A DNA stretch of 64,000 nt from Bradyrhizobium diazoefficiens (GCF_016616235.1 NZ_CP067100.1:6631001-6695000); one strand, 5' to 3'. Shown: positions 37,100 through 47,530, counted from the stretch's first letter. Made by a program: numbers and translations. Notes: a model not told the origin generated them from the letters alone.

Positions 37100-37525
37100 C
37101 GATCACATGACGACTGTCGTGCAGCGTCCGCATCGACTCGGGAAAGCGCAGCTTTTCGCTCAGTGATCGCTGCGCGGCGAACCTGATCATGGCATCTCCT
37201 GTTGTTGGCGCAGGCGTTTGTGGCTAGTCGTGCATGTGTCGTGCCAACCGGGACTCAACACGATCAATCTGATAGCGATGCGTCTCATGTCCGACATCGT
37301 CGGAGATCCGACAATGCGTGCAAGCGTAAGCGAGAGCTCGGATCGGCGAGCATCCTTCGGACGCGGACCTATGGGGCGAATTCGCTGATGGGAGAAGGAT
37401 GTACGATGTGGCTTCAAGCAAACCGCGACCGCAAGCGATGCGCCCCAACATGATGGGCCTTCCGGCGTCGGTCGTGATTCGATCCATGCAGACGTCGATC
37501 GAAAAGCTCGATCATGAGAGAACCA
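37100..37525. other. Intergenic, no gene recognised
   Basis: About 425 bases between the YcgG-family gene and the methyltransferase. Short frames only. Confidence 0.4.
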
Positions 37526-38213
37526 TCAAATCCGCATCCACGGAGCGGATTTGGGCGTCCGGAGTGCGATCCAATCAGGATCCGACCACGACCGCTCCAC
37601 CTCAAAGCTGAACAAAGGGATCAGATAGTCCCGGATGATGATCATGACGTGAGGTTCGTGGGCCTCATCCTCGGTCAATTGCCTGCTCTCATCGGCATCC
37701 GCATATTGAGCCGTCGACTGGACCAAATGTCTCTTTCCGAAGCAAAACCTCACGTCGTCGAAAAGGAATAGGGCGCCGGGTGCTCAACAGCCGCACTGCT
37801 GCAAAGGCAGCCGCCAGATCGACATAGATCGAATGGCTCCCGTCGAGATAGATGACGTCGAAAGTCTCTCGACTTCGCGCCAACCTGATCAGGTTGAAAA
37901 GGTATGTTCCTGACGCATTTCCCAGAAAGGTGATGTTTCGATCGGCGATGCCGGCCGCCGCCAGATCGGCCCGGCGTTCCGCGCAAACATGTTCGAAGTC
38001 CAAGCCGACATACTGGATGCCGAGCTCACTGATAGCCCTGAACCGCTCCTGCCTTAACGTCGGTCCTACACCGATCTCGAGAAAGCGGCACCCCGGATGC
38101 TGCCGAAGCAGCTGGACAAGCCGTGCATGAACCGACTGCCTGTACGCGCGGTAGTCGCTCGGCGGAGGATGGCTCCCGTCAAATAGAACGTCGTGACGGT
38201 CACCATTCATCAT
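37526..38213 (-). pseudogene. Frameshifted SAM-dependent methyltransferase
   Basis: The first frame (38213 down to about 37784) has FLEIGVGPT, YVGLDFEHVCAERRADL and FDVIYLDGSHSIYVDLAAAF, a class I methyltransferase of the Methyltransf_24 type. Around 37781-37784 the reading shifts by one base. In the next frame it continues sensibly as LFDDVRFCFGKRHLVQSTAQ and ends at 37526. Together they give about 229 residues. The break is an extra base between AGC and CCCGGC. It is either a real mutation or a sequencing error. It belongs to the - strand cluster. Confidence 0.65.
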
Positions 38214-38373
38214 TCGTCTCGCAGTTGGTCGGAAAATACATCTGACATGCCGTACGCACGGCCAAGAGCCCCACCTTCCCGGTCACGATCAACGATGGCT
38301 AAGGTCGATCGCTTCCGGGCGAACACTGCAAGCCCAGACTGCCGAGGGCGCGCTGAAGCCAAAGCGGCGACAT

Positions 38374-39765
38374 TCATGCCGGCACTTTGCTGAGGGCGCG
38401 CAATGGGGTCGCTTGATTTCGGTTCGCTCCATCCGTCGTGAGCGCCGCCAAATAGTGAGCAAAGAGCGATATCGTTCGGGTGTGGGAATCAAGGGAACTC
38501 TTGTCGCTCCGTCCCGCCAGCCAATCGTCAAACAGCCTTTTGCGGCCAGCGCCGAGATCAGCGTTTCGGACAAGCGTGTCCCGCGCGGGATAAATCCGTT
38601 CGCGTAAAACTACGCCTCCGAGGAAGCCGGCATTCCGCCATACCGTGATGTGCGCCTCCCTTCGCAGTTGCGGATGACCTTCCAAGCTTAACTGTGGGCG
38701 CTTGAAGATCCTGGCCTCGATCGCTGCGAAGGGACCGATATTCAAGCGAATGGTCTCGGACCCGTACCGTCCGTTCTTGTTGTAAATATCGGCCGGCAGT
38801 TGCCGCCAATTGCGCAACGACACGCTGGTCTGCAGAAGGTCGAGGCGAAACAGGCAGACGGTCTCGCGGCTTCCGGGACGCCTTGCGGCTCCAGACGAGA
38901 CAATATCCGTCTCACCCCAGAACGGTGGCGCCGGAAACTGTGCAGCGCCTGGCGCATCGCCACGAAGCCTGCGGACCGGATCCGGGCCAATCTGCCCGAC
39001 CTGGTCGGCGGCGGTCGCCCGGTGGACATCAAGCTCGACCGCCAGCCTCCCGAAGTGGTCCTCATTGTGAGCCAGCAGACCGGAGAGAATATCGATGTAG
39101 TGATAACCGGAATGGCAAAGCATTCCGTAGCCGTAGCGGTAAGGATGGTCCTCCCGGGAGAGGATCTCCACCTCCGTGTTCCACACTCCCGCGTGATGCT
39201 CGACACCGATGTAGGTGACCGGCGTGCCGAGGTTTCGGGAGGCGCGGCGCGCATAGCGTCCAATTAATTCATACACTGCGTTGTAGCGGCGCGGCGTCAT
39301 GACCACGCAACGGCCGCCAGTCCGATCGCAGATTTCCTTGAGCTCGGCTACCGCATCAACCAGACGGTCCGCTGTAGGGCGTCCATTCGACCCCATCGGA
39401 AGAACGACGGGCTTGTCGACCAGGCAATCAAGGCCAAGTCCAAGAGCCGCGCGAAGGTAGCCCAAATGAGCCTTGGGTTCGGTCGAGACGATGACTTTTG
39501 CGCCGGGACGTGCAAGAGCCGTCAGGACGTCCTCCCCATGGCCGGAATACCAGATCGCCCGTCGCCGGAGATCGGGTACCCATGAGAGGCTCGCCGGCTT
39601 GCAAATGCGGGTCCGGAAAAAGGCATCCACATCGTCTCGCGCACTGTCGAGCTCGACGACATGGAAGGCCGATGCTCGACCGCTGGCCACGGCATCCTCG
39701 ATCAGAGGAATATATTTCGCCCGGGCATAAGCACCGAGCCCGACGAGAATGATATCTCCTCGCAT
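38374..39765 (-). CDS. Gfo/Idh/MocA-like NAD(P)-dependent oxidoreductase
   Basis: About 463 residues, starting at the ATG at 39765 with AGAAGG four bases before it; an upstream start at 39942 would overlap the previous gene. The Rossmann loop is VGLGAYARAKYIPLI, and the family's nicotinamide-site motif appears as CLVDKPVVLP. HHAGVWNTEVEILSRED and GMLCHSGYHYIDILSGLL form the substrate side. It is longer than usual (330-390). It likely oxidises or reduces a sugar-like or amino-acid-like ring or alcohol. Confidence 0.75.
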   Translation of the reverse strand: MRGDIILVGLGAYARAKYIPLIEDAVASGRASAFHVVELDSARDDVDAFFRTRICKPASLSWVPDLRRRAIWYSGHGEDVLTALARPGAKVIVSTEPKAHLGYLRAALGLGLDCLVDKPVVLPMGSNGRPTADRLVDAVAELKEICDRTGGRCVVMTPRRYNAVYELIGRYARRASRNLGTPVTYIGVEHHAGVWNTEVEILSREDHPYRYGYGMLCHSGYHYIDILSGLLAHNEDHFGRLAVELDVHRATAADQVGQIGPDPVRRLRGDAPGAAQFPAPPFWGETDIVSSGAARRPGSRETVCLFRLDLLQTSVSLRNWRQLPADIYNKNGRYGSETIRLNIGPFAAIEARIFKRPQLSLEGHPQLRREAHITVWRNAGFLGGVVLRERIYPARDTLVRNADLGAGRKRLFDDWLAGRSDKSSLDSHTRTISLFAHYLAALTTDGANRNQATPLRALSKVPA

Positions 39766-39922
39766 GCCTTCTGATACTCTCTCACTTTTCTCAATCAGAA
39801 CTTCGGATGCGATGAGGGCAGACACTTGGTCGACCTGACGGATGCTGATAGGGTGAGATACTGCCTCCTCGCACGCCGAGAACCGCCGATATGGAGACGC
39901 CTTGAGTCCATCGATCGCTACG

Positions 39923-40951
39923 TCATGCGCAGGCGAGCGCACGGTTCTCGATATTCTTCAGGAGGGCGACCTGGCTCGGGCATTGGCCGCAGCCGCTGTT
40001 CGCCCGAAATTTCTTCAGAGCCGGCGAGGTACGCCAAACCTTCTCCAGGTCGAATTCCGGCGATCGGATATTGCCGAGGAGGAACTCGCGGCTATCGGGA
40101 TCCCCGACGACGAAGGAACAGGGATACAAATCGCCGTTTGTAGAGAGGTAGACCGCGGTGGCACCACAGTCGCATTCGGTATATCTGACGTTTGGCCGCG
40201 GCTGCGAGGTATCGACGAAAATCGGCGGCGGCAGTTCAAGTTGCGCAGAGCTGGGCTGCGCAGCAATCTCCATCAGGGCTTCTTGCAGCTCTCGAATTTC
40301 GTCAGCCGATCCCAAGAGCGCATCCTCATTGCCGAGGGCAACGCCCGAGGCGAACATCGGCTTGACCCTGAAGGAGTAGACGCCGATTGACGACAGGAGC
40401 CGGTAGGCGTCAAGCGCCTCACCGATGTTGTGCCGGTTGGCAGTCATCCTGGCCTGCACCAAGGCCCCGCAATTGGCCGCCTCAGCCATCTGCCGGAGCG
40501 CAGAATCGTAAACCCCCGCCTTGCCCCGGAAGCGGTCCACCGTGTTTCGCTCCGCACCGTCAAAGCTGAACTGGAACGTCAGCTTCTCGCGATCGTCAAA
40601 GAACGAGGCGACGTCATAAATTGGCACCTGGCCGAGACCTCCTGTGTTCAGTTGTACGTGAACGCCGAGCTTGCTCGCATGGGCCATCACGGCTGCCGTG
40701 CGCGGAAACACGCGGTTGAGAAGCGGCTCGCCACCCGTCAAAGACACTTTTCTCAGGGAATATTTGTCGACGAGAACGTCGACGAACTCTGTCATCTCCT
40801 CGATAGACAGTTGTGATGGCTCCAAAAGCCGCTTGTACTGATCTCGATACTCTTCGGGAACATAGCAGTGCTCGCAATGAAGATTGCAGTAGAAAGATAC
40901 GCAAATTCTCGCGTGGCTGAAGACAATGGGAAGCGGACTCTCGACTGGCAT
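39923..40951 (-). CDS. Radical SAM/SPASM enzyme
   Basis: 342 residues. The radical SAM motif CNLHCEHCYVPEEY is near residue 22, with KVSLTGGEPLLN following. The C-terminal SPASM/twitch region is CDCGATAVYLSTNGDLYPCS, then CGQCPSQ, giving ligands for an extra Fe-S cluster. The ATG follows a strong TAGGAGGA. SPASM enzymes act on peptides or small molecules. The gene lies upstream of the oxidoreductase and 10 bases downstream of a 106-residue frame on the same strand. Confidence 0.82.
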   Translation of the reverse strand: MPVESPLPIVFSHARICVSFYCNLHCEHCYVPEEYRDQYKRLLEPSQLSIEEMTEFVDVLVDKYSLRKVSLTGGEPLLNRVFPRTAAVMAHASKLGVHVQLNTGGLGQVPIYDVASFFDDREKLTFQFSFDGAERNTVDRFRGKAGVYDSALRQMAEAANCGALVQARMTANRHNIGEALDAYRLLSSIGVYSFRVKPMFASGVALGNEDALLGSADEIRELQEALMEIAAQPSSAQLELPPPIFVDTSQPRPNVRYTECDCGATAVYLSTNGDLYPCSFVVGDPDSREFLLGNIRSPEFDLEKVWRTSPALKKFRANSGCGQCPSQVALLKNIENRALACA

Positions 40952-40960
40952 GGCGTCCTC

Positions 40961-41281
40961 CTAGCTTTCTCCTAGCGAGGGCGGAGCAGGATCTATGCCA
41001 GTACGACCCGACGAAACGCCGACAGTTTTTGAGGGCGCGATGTCGCGCTCCAAACAGGATTTCGCGGGTTCCAGACGTGAGGTGCGTTCTTCGGACAGAA
41101 GCGCACGCATACCCCGGGATGTAGGACAATAAAGCATTCCGTTACTCTTTGGATTTCGCGAAGCCGCCTGACCTTGTGACGGCGTCCATCGCCAATTCGT
41201 GTTCGCGACAACGGCGAGAGAATCCTTTTCATGCAGAACTTTCTCGAAGCTTGAAGGGGTCGCTGCGAGATGAAATGTCAA
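40961..41281 (-). CDS. Possible small protein upstream of the SPASM enzyme
   Basis: A 106-residue frame with a TTG start, ending 10 bases before the radical SAM gene. It shows no known family. It has NWRWTPSQGQ near residue 29 and only two Cys. It could be a peptide substrate (RiPP precursor) of the SPASM enzyme, or chance coding between the IS4 relic and the cluster. It has no good ribosome site. Confidence 0.25.
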   Translation of the reverse strand: MTFHLAATPSSFEKVLHEKDSLAVVANTNWRWTPSQGQAASRNPKSNGMLYCPTSRGMRALLSEERTSRLEPAKSCLERDIAPSKTVGVSSGRTGIDPAPPSLGES

Positions 41282-41536
41282 ACGAGACGCGGTTCATGTC
41301 ATTTGTTGGATGCTGCCCGATATAACGATGCCCGGAGCGAACTCAGGACAGGTTAAGACTTGGAGACATGGTCAACGCTGGGAATGCGGCGCATCTCGGG
41401 CGACATAGGAACTGTCGTACTCGGACACGAAATGAACCGCGAGCCTCTCTTCTCGGTGTACCGCCACCCCACTGGAACGCGGCTCGGCTTGAGATGGCTT
41501 GATCAATCCCGTCCCAAAAAATGTTTCCAAGCATCT

Positions 41537-42415
41537 CTAGACCCGCACGACGCGGTTGAGCATCGTCATCCAAAAGACCCGCCAACTCAGGATGCAAAAG
41601 AGCGAGATCAGATTGGTCAGACGCTGGGCGGTCCTGAGCTTTGACTCCTCAGCTTTGCAGCCTGATTTGAGGATCTTATGGAATACCTCGATCTTCCATC
41701 TCAAAGCATACCATTCGAGCTTCTCAATGGCGTCGGTGCGGGAGCTAACAGGCAGATTTGTGATCAGCTTCCACTCGATTTTCTTTCTATTCTTCGGCGT
41801 CACGCGTTCTTCGGCATGGATCACCGTCAAGGTCAGCGCGGGATAGCGCTTCTGCTTTCCGATCGGCGGCAGGACGCGAAGCTTGCGATATCTGATCTCG
41901 AGGACGGCTTCATCGGGATCGCCGTTGTTGTTTCTGACGTCGATGCAATGCCGTCCTTTGACGGCCACCTCGTCCATTTCGTCGGCGATCGCGTGATTTC
42001 CATCCCCAGCCAAACGGTCAACGCAAGTCCTAATCACGAAATGCGTTCCAGCGTCTCGAGCCGCGCAGAACAGCTCATAGATGTCGCTCTCGCGATCCCC
42101 GACGTGAACGCATCGTCCCGAATCGCCCAGCAGCTCCGTGGATTGCCGAACATTGTCCAGCCACCGAATGCTCTCCTTCTTCTCGATGGGAACGCGCGTC
42201 GGATTGATCTTCTTCTTAAGCGCGGCGGTCCCCTTGAATTTCTTCCGGGTTCAGAATTTGACGGCCGTCAGTCCAAGCGGCAGCCCTTCGGTCGTCACCG
42301 CCAGGCTCGAGTGCATCAGGATGCCGCAGACCGCGAGACGCTTATTCAGGCGCTCGTCGGCAAGGCTGCAGCCAGCGAGCTCGCAATCAAACCATGCGTC
42401 GGCTTCTTCGTCCAT
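41537..42415 (-). pseudogene. IS4-family transposase with an internal stop
   Basis: The frame reads CELAGCSLADERLNKRLAVC at the start and HFVIRTCVDRL and RKKIEWKLITNLPV later. The IS4 catalytic YREK signature is intact (YALRWKIEVFHKILKSG, i.e. Y-2-R-3-E-6-K). A TGA at 42251-42253 replaces the expected Trp codon of KFWTRKKFKGT, and the C-terminus is shortened at 41537. It has inserted between the GNAT gene and the radical SAM gene of the - strand cluster. Confidence 0.8.
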
Positions 42416-43002
42416 TGGCACCGCCACCTGCGAATCGCTGCCAGACAAGGAATCACGGTCGATTCTTGCGATGCAATAGTTGGTGCGCTCCCTCAGCCCT
42501 CTAGGCTAAATGTGGGTAATTGAAAGCTTCACCGGACGCGTACTATGAAAGGCGCCACGAGCGTGGCAATTTCTGGTGAAGGCCCGCGCAGCCCTTCGCA
42601 AACAGCAGGGCCTCAGTCCCGGAGCAAGGAAGCGAACACGATCAACCGGATCCGGACTCAAGGCCTTCGGCGGGTTTGATCTCGCCCTCTCGGATTTGCG
42701 AAGCAACTGCCGCGCTCGAGGTGATGGGTTAGCGCTTCCACACTGAAGCGAAACTGTGACGATGAATCAACGGCGCGAAGTGGAATTGAGGTCGAGATAC
42801 CGGCGGCCAGCGACACCCGAACAGATGGCTGCCATGCCCACTCGATATAGAGCGGCTCCGGGTCCCGCTCTAGTTTTACTCGCGACGTATCCGGGGGCGC
42901 GGCATTGTTGGCGGGCGGCCATGGCAAACGCTCGCCGATTGTCACCGAATTCCTGCCGCCAGCATTTGCGCGGCTGCGGACCAAGGTTTAGGTACCGCTC
43001 GG
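42416..43002. other. Intergenic, no gene recognised
   Basis: About 590 bases between the IS4 relic and the GNAT gene. Short frames on both strands, none recognised. It probably includes the IS end. Confidence 0.4.
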
Positions 43003-43719
43003 TCATATGGGTGGAGATCTGGTAGCTGATATCTGCTCTCTTTCATCGTGACGATTAACACGGCTCCTCAACTCCTCGCCGGTTATCCAATTAAGCGAAT
43101 CGTCGTCCGCAATACCCTCTTCCACCAGCTTTAAAATCGACCCCCCCGGTTCATAATGCGGCATTTCGGAGAGACCCTTATCCAGTAACCAGCTCCCTAC
43201 GAGCGCACATATGAAGTCAGGAGACCACATGGCAAACGACACGGCGTGTGCTATTCCTGCCTCGATCCTGGTCATACCCTGCCCCCTAAAGTCTCTGCGC
43301 ACCCAAAAATCCCCGTGGTAAGCTACTTTTCCGGTCATCTTCTTCGCGCTTGGCGCTATGCAAGTGCAACGATCCTGTGGATGTGCATGCACGATGGGGT
43401 CAGCGTAAAACGCCTTTAGGGATTGAAGATGTTCCGCAAAGTTGCTGAGCGAAAGGTCATACAGTCGAGCAGCCGATAAAAGCGCGACCTCGTTATTCTT
43501 GTCGACGCCAATGATACAATATCCCTCACCTGGTCTAATTAGCGAGCGATCTGGTCGGAAGTTTGGATATGTCGGCGGCTTTGTTGGAGTGGCCCGTGTG
43601 ATCGAGACATACTCATGAAAATCGAATCCGATCGAAAGCTTGATGCCTTTTTGGGCGGCGGCATCATCATATACTTGAAGAAAGCGTGAGACCTGCAACG
43701 GATTAACTAGGTTTTGCAT
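43003..43719 (-). CDS. GNAT-like N-acyltransferase
   Basis: 238 residues. The segment HGDFWVRRDFRGQGMTRIEAG near residue 135 has the acetyl-CoA loop R-D-F-R-G-Q-G of the GNAT family, after the strand GKVAYHGDF. The N-terminal half (DFHEYVSITRATPTKPP) is not part of the classic fold. It probably acylates an amine or hydroxyl in the cluster's pathway, perhaps for self-protection. The ATG follows AGGTG. An eroded copy of its N-terminus is at 47405-47530. Confidence 0.65.
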   Translation of the reverse strand: MQNLVNPLQVSRFLQVYDDAAAQKGIKLSIGFDFHEYVSITRATPTKPPTYPNFRPDRSLIRPGEGYCIIGVDKNNEVALLSAARLYDLSLSNFAEHLQSLKAFYADPIVHAHPQDRCTCIAPSAKKMTGKVAYHGDFWVRRDFRGQGMTRIEAGIAHAVSFAMWSPDFICALVGSWLLDKGLSEMPHYEPGGSILKLVEEGIADDDSLNWITGEELRSRVNRHDEREQISATRSPPI

Positions 43720-44030
43720 TGCTGCACCTGATGCTATCGTGATGAGCTGAGATAAGCTATCGGCAAGTCAGTAGTTGCTTGTACAGTACACCCATTAATG
43801 AGCATCGAGGCACTACCTGATTTGGTGAAGAATATCGCTTCGATATTTGAGGAAGCCGTGTTGGCATGTATCAGCGTTCACCCCTGATCCTCGCTCACAC
43901 GACGTCGAACTTGACACCCTGGGCGGCTCCTTGAGTAGATCAATAGGTTGGATCAGCAGACCCTGATGAGCAACGAAGCTCTTGAAGCGCCAACTCTTGT
44001 TGGCGATACTGTCGATCGATATCGCAGTGA
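43720..44030. other. Intergenic, no gene recognised
   Basis: AT-richer gap between the GNAT and aspartate kinase genes. A 93-residue - strand frame overlaps the end of the kinase and has no recognisable features. Confidence 0.4.
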
Positions 44031-45122
44031 TCAGTGAGAGGGTCGAGCAGCCTCCTCCGCAGGGTAAAGAGTCGCATGTACCGTTCGAGCGCAAGAGACG
44101 GCAGATTCAAGATCCTCGAATTCGTATGTCCTTTGTCTGCCGCTACTAATCTCAGTTACTAAAACTATGTTCGAAACATACAGAGGCTTGATCCCTTCTC
44201 GTACCAACTCATTGAGAGCAAAGTCTACGTCATGGCTTAAATAGATGTCGTATCCTTTATCTTGATCTACCTCGACCCACGTGATGTCGAGCGTGTCGAG
44301 GAGGGCTAATGCTACCTGAAGTACAAAAAGACTTTTGAATTTTACCTTTTTAGCTGATCTATCTATCACAACAGTAGCAGCATCTCCTATGCTGCCTACT
44401 ACTGTTCCGACAATCTCCCGCGGCACCAGCGATTTACACGAGATCACAATTCCACGGGTCGAAGCGTACTCAACGGCTCCAGAGTGAACGACTCGAGCCC
44501 CGCGGCGCGCCATACGATTGACACTAGCGTAAGAAATTTTCGGAACGAGCCTCGCTCCATTCACTAGGTACGGGTCTGACGTGTAGATGCCGCACACGTC
44601 TGAATAGATTTCACACGAACTACTTCCCACGATGTCAGCCGCCACCACAGCGGTCAAATCCGAACTATTGCGGCCAAGCATTGAGAGGCGCCCGCCCTTA
44701 TCTACGCCCTGTGCGCCGGCCACTATCACGATCCGGCTAGCCTGCAGAGCAGCACGAAGTGGCGATTTATCAATATTTTCGATGCACGATCGCGTGGCTC
44801 CCGAGGATGTTTGGATTCCCAACGAATACCCAAACAGTGATGATACCGGAACCGAATATCTCTTCAACGCAGCCTCAAGTAAGCCGACCGAAACAATCTC
44901 CCCTGTCGTGAGGACAGTGCCCAATGCCGCACCTTCGCATCGTTCATTTACAGATAATGCCAGTTCTTTTAATGAATCAGTTGCGCCGTACATTGCACTA
45001 ACTACGACAACAATTTGATCCGCGTCAGTGACGAGTCTGTCCATTATGTGCGCAGAAACGGACCGGTAGTGGTGCGCTTCACGAAACGAAGAGCCGCCGA
45101 ACTTCATGATTTTGACTGTCAT
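44031..45122 (-). CDS. Short aspartate kinase
   Basis: 363 residues. It phosphorylates aspartate to aspartyl-phosphate. The kinase core is intact: MKFGGSSFREA at the start, TTGEIVSVGLLEAAL and GRNSSDLTAVVAADIV, with SDVCGIYTSDPYLVNGARL as the substrate region. Canonical LysC is about 405-420 residues with two ACT modules. Here the regulatory end is shortened to roughly one degenerate ACT (VLQVALALLDTLDITWVEV). This suggests weakened lysine or threonine feedback, as expected for a pathway-dedicated copy. Codon use is AT-richer than in the effector region. It would feed aspartate semialdehyde to the aminotransferase at 53351. Confidence 0.85.
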   Translation of the reverse strand: MTVKIMKFGGSSFREAHHYRSVSAHIMDRLVTDADQIVVVVSAMYGATDSLKELALSVNERCEGAALGTVLTTGEIVSVGLLEAALKRYSVPVSSLFGYSLGIQTSSGATRSCIENIDKSPLRAALQASRIVIVAGAQGVDKGGRLSMLGRNSSDLTAVVAADIVGSSSCEIYSDVCGIYTSDPYLVNGARLVPKISYASVNRMARRGARVVHSGAVEYASTRGIVISCKSLVPREIVGTVVGSIGDAATVVIDRSAKKVKFKSLFVLQVALALLDTLDITWVEVDQDKGYDIYLSHDVDFALNELVREGIKPLYVSNIVLVTEISSGRQRTYEFEDLESAVSCARTVHATLYPAEEAARPSH

Positions 45123-46028
45123 GACGAAGTCGCCTCGGCTAGGCTTCTAATGAAGCAGCGCTATTGATCTACCGAATATTCGGTGCACAATAAACTAGGC
45201 CCACGATGCACGCTACCTACCAGCGCTGAGAGTGTGCCCCATCAACCGTGTCATGCGATTACGAGACGTAACAACCGTGTCATGCGGACCATTTTCGGTC
45301 AGCTTGCATTTATCCTGCGGTGGCGAAATTGTCGCTATTTGCTTGGCGTGAGAGCGACGATGAGTGATCCCAAACCCCGTCGGCAGATCCCTCGACGTCA
45401 TCGTATGAGAGCGTCGTCAGCTTGATTAAGGCGTTCTCGCTGGGATTGGAATCAGGAAAATGTGGGGCGACACCGCCGAAGCTTCGCCGCTTCATGCCGG
45501 CGATAGCTGCCTGCGTTGTCCAGAGGGTTCGAGCGAGATGTACGCCGATCGAGCGCTGGAACATTGCCTCGGTGACTTTCTCGATCGGGCGACGGTCCGA
45601 CGAGATCCGGCTTTGTTGAACAAGGCGTCGATTCGACGGAAGCGACACTTGATGATCACCAACCTCTCGGTCGCCCGCCTTTGCATCCTCCGTCAGGTGT
45701 ACCCAACGTGAGCCGGTTTTGTCTCAACACTATCGTCCAGGTCAGAATCACCTTCGCCACAGTGACGAGGTACTGAAACTATTCGAAACCAGGTAGTCGT
45801 TAAATGCTCGTCACGAACTGTTGCTTCAGCCAAATTCTCCTCGTTCGCAGTGTGCGTCGACTTGCGACGTCATCCTGCAGCTTTCGGAATGGGTGTCCAC
45901 GAACCGGTTGACTGCTGCCGCATCGCCTCTCCTGTGGGTTGCGGCGTTCGTTGAAGCTGTCGTTCCGGTGAAACAGGCTCCTCAAACTTCCGCTTCGGAC
46001 CCGCTTGGAGTGTGTCGACGGCCTGCCC
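45123..46028. other. Long intergenic region, no gene recognised
   Basis: About 900 bases between the kinase and dipeptidase genes. It holds only short overlapping frames without motifs. The cluster is therefore not one tight operon here; a promoter for the kinase is likely. Confidence 0.4.
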
Positions 46029-47186
46029 TCACCCACACACCTGTCGAAACACCCGAATGAAATTAATGCCGAGAATGCCCCGAATTTGCTCATCACTATA
46101 CCCGCGCGAAACCAGCCCGCGCGTTATATTTGGAAAGTCGCGATAGTCATCGAAACCCTTCAACGCTTTTGGGTTTGCGAAGCCATCCTTGGAAGTGAAC
46201 CCCGATGCGAGCAGATTCTCAGCTAGGCGAGCGTTCCCCCACTCGTCAGGCGCAGCAAAGGGAAAGTCCGACCCGATCCCGACATGCTGCCAGCCGACGA
46301 GGTCCGATACATAGTCGATATGATCGAGCACATGCTCGACTGTTGGCTGCTCCGCGTGTGTCAAAAAGTTCGGCAGGCAGTATATCCCCATATACCCCCC
46401 TTTGTCGGCGATGTACTTTATTTCTTCATCGGTCTTGTTACGGGGCGCTTCACATACCGAACAACAACCGCTGTGCGATGCTACTACTGGCTTTGAGGAG
46501 ATCTTGCACGCATCAACGGTAGTTGATCGCCCGCAGTGGCTAATGTCAACGATCATACCGATGCCATTCATGTGATCGATGAAAGACTTGCCAAATGATG
46601 TTACTCCGCAGTCCGTGCGGTCCATGCAACCTCCGCCGATATAGTTGACCGAATTGTACGTCAACTGAAGCATTCTCATGCCCATGTCATGATATGCCTC
46701 CAGGCGAGTAATGTCCTTTCCTAGAGCGTCAGAGCCTTGGCTGCTGATGAAAGATCCAAGTAGCCCTTCCTTCTTCACCTTTGCAAAGTCATCTGCAACG
46801 AGGATTTTTCGGAGCCAAGGGAACGAATCAAATTGTTTCTGCAGGAAGGAAAACGAAGCGAGCGCGGAGTTGCTGTCCTTCCACCAGACTTCCTTGCTGG
46901 TAACGGTCAGTCCGGACTCCCGCCAAGTCTGCTCAAGTGCAGGAAACCGTCCCTCGAGCGCGAGTCGGACCGGCATCGTCCAGGTTTCCTTAAGTGCTCG
47001 CGAAGAATCGCGATGTTCAGCATACTGCGTTTCTAAAACATTGATCATCTCCTCAGTGAAGGCCCGTTTGCCACAGGGGCCCTGATGTGTTGTGTCGACG
47101 ATGATCGCGTCCCGATGTAGGCGCTGCGCGCGCCGTTCCTCATCTGGATCGAGCGACAAATCGAGAGTTCCGAATACGTCAGACAT
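46029..47186 (-). CDS. Membrane (renal) dipeptidase-family M19 hydrolase
   Basis: 385 residues from the ATG at 47186, which follows GAGGAG. The zinc-site pattern is visible: DAIIVDTTHQG near the start, MLQLTYNSVNYIGGGCMDR, IVDISHCGRSTT (the DxSH motif), PVVASHSGC and HVGIGSDFPFA with the late Asp. M19 enzymes hydrolyse dipeptides, including D-residues and beta-lactams. No signal peptide is seen, so it is cytoplasmic. In the cluster it may trim a dipeptide or deprotect an acylated product. Confidence 0.85.
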   Translation of the reverse strand: MSDVFGTLDLSLDPDEERRAQRLHRDAIIVDTTHQGPCGKRAFTEEMINVLETQYAEHRDSSRALKETWTMPVRLALEGRFPALEQTWRESGLTVTSKEVWWKDSNSALASFSFLQKQFDSFPWLRKILVADDFAKVKKEGLLGSFISSQGSDALGKDITRLEAYHDMGMRMLQLTYNSVNYIGGGCMDRTDCGVTSFGKSFIDHMNGIGMIVDISHCGRSTTVDACKISSKPVVASHSGCCSVCEAPRNKTDEEIKYIADKGGYMGIYCLPNFLTHAEQPTVEHVLDHIDYVSDLVGWQHVGIGSDFPFAAPDEWGNARLAENLLASGFTSKDGFANPKALKGFDDYRDFPNITRGLVSRGYSDEQIRGILGINFIRVFRQVCG

Positions 47187-47404
47187 CGTTCTTTTCTCCT
47201 CTATCACAAATTGTCCGTTTTACGTATTTGAGCACCGAACGTGCGGAGCCACTGCCCGTTCGGCTTTGTCGACAGCCGTTCCCGGAGCGCGAGCACCTTT
47301 GATCTGGCAAGAAGCGCATTTGTTCCTGGGCTGAATTAGCTGCTCAAGCCTCAAATCCAATTCTCACGCTTGGTTGGATAGCGGTATGCCCAGAGATTTC
47401 GATA

Positions 47405-47530
47405 AGTTCGAGTCCTGATTGGAGCGGCTCGTGCGATCGAGACATGCTTACGAAATTCGACACTATAGAAAGCTTATATCTCTTTCGGGACATGCTGGAA
47501 GAGTAAGATGCTGGTGACTCGCTTCATATG
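47405..47530 (-). pseudogene. Eroded copy of the GNAT gene 5' end
   Basis: Sequence such as CGTGCGATCGAGACATG and GAAAGCTTATATC resembles the 43590-43700 part of the GNAT gene (CGTGTGATCGAGACATAC and GAAAGCTTGATGC). The surviving - strand translation keeps VSIARAAP, compared with VSITRATP. It is a small decayed duplicate between the dipeptidase and the cyclodeaminase-like gene. Confidence 0.5.
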
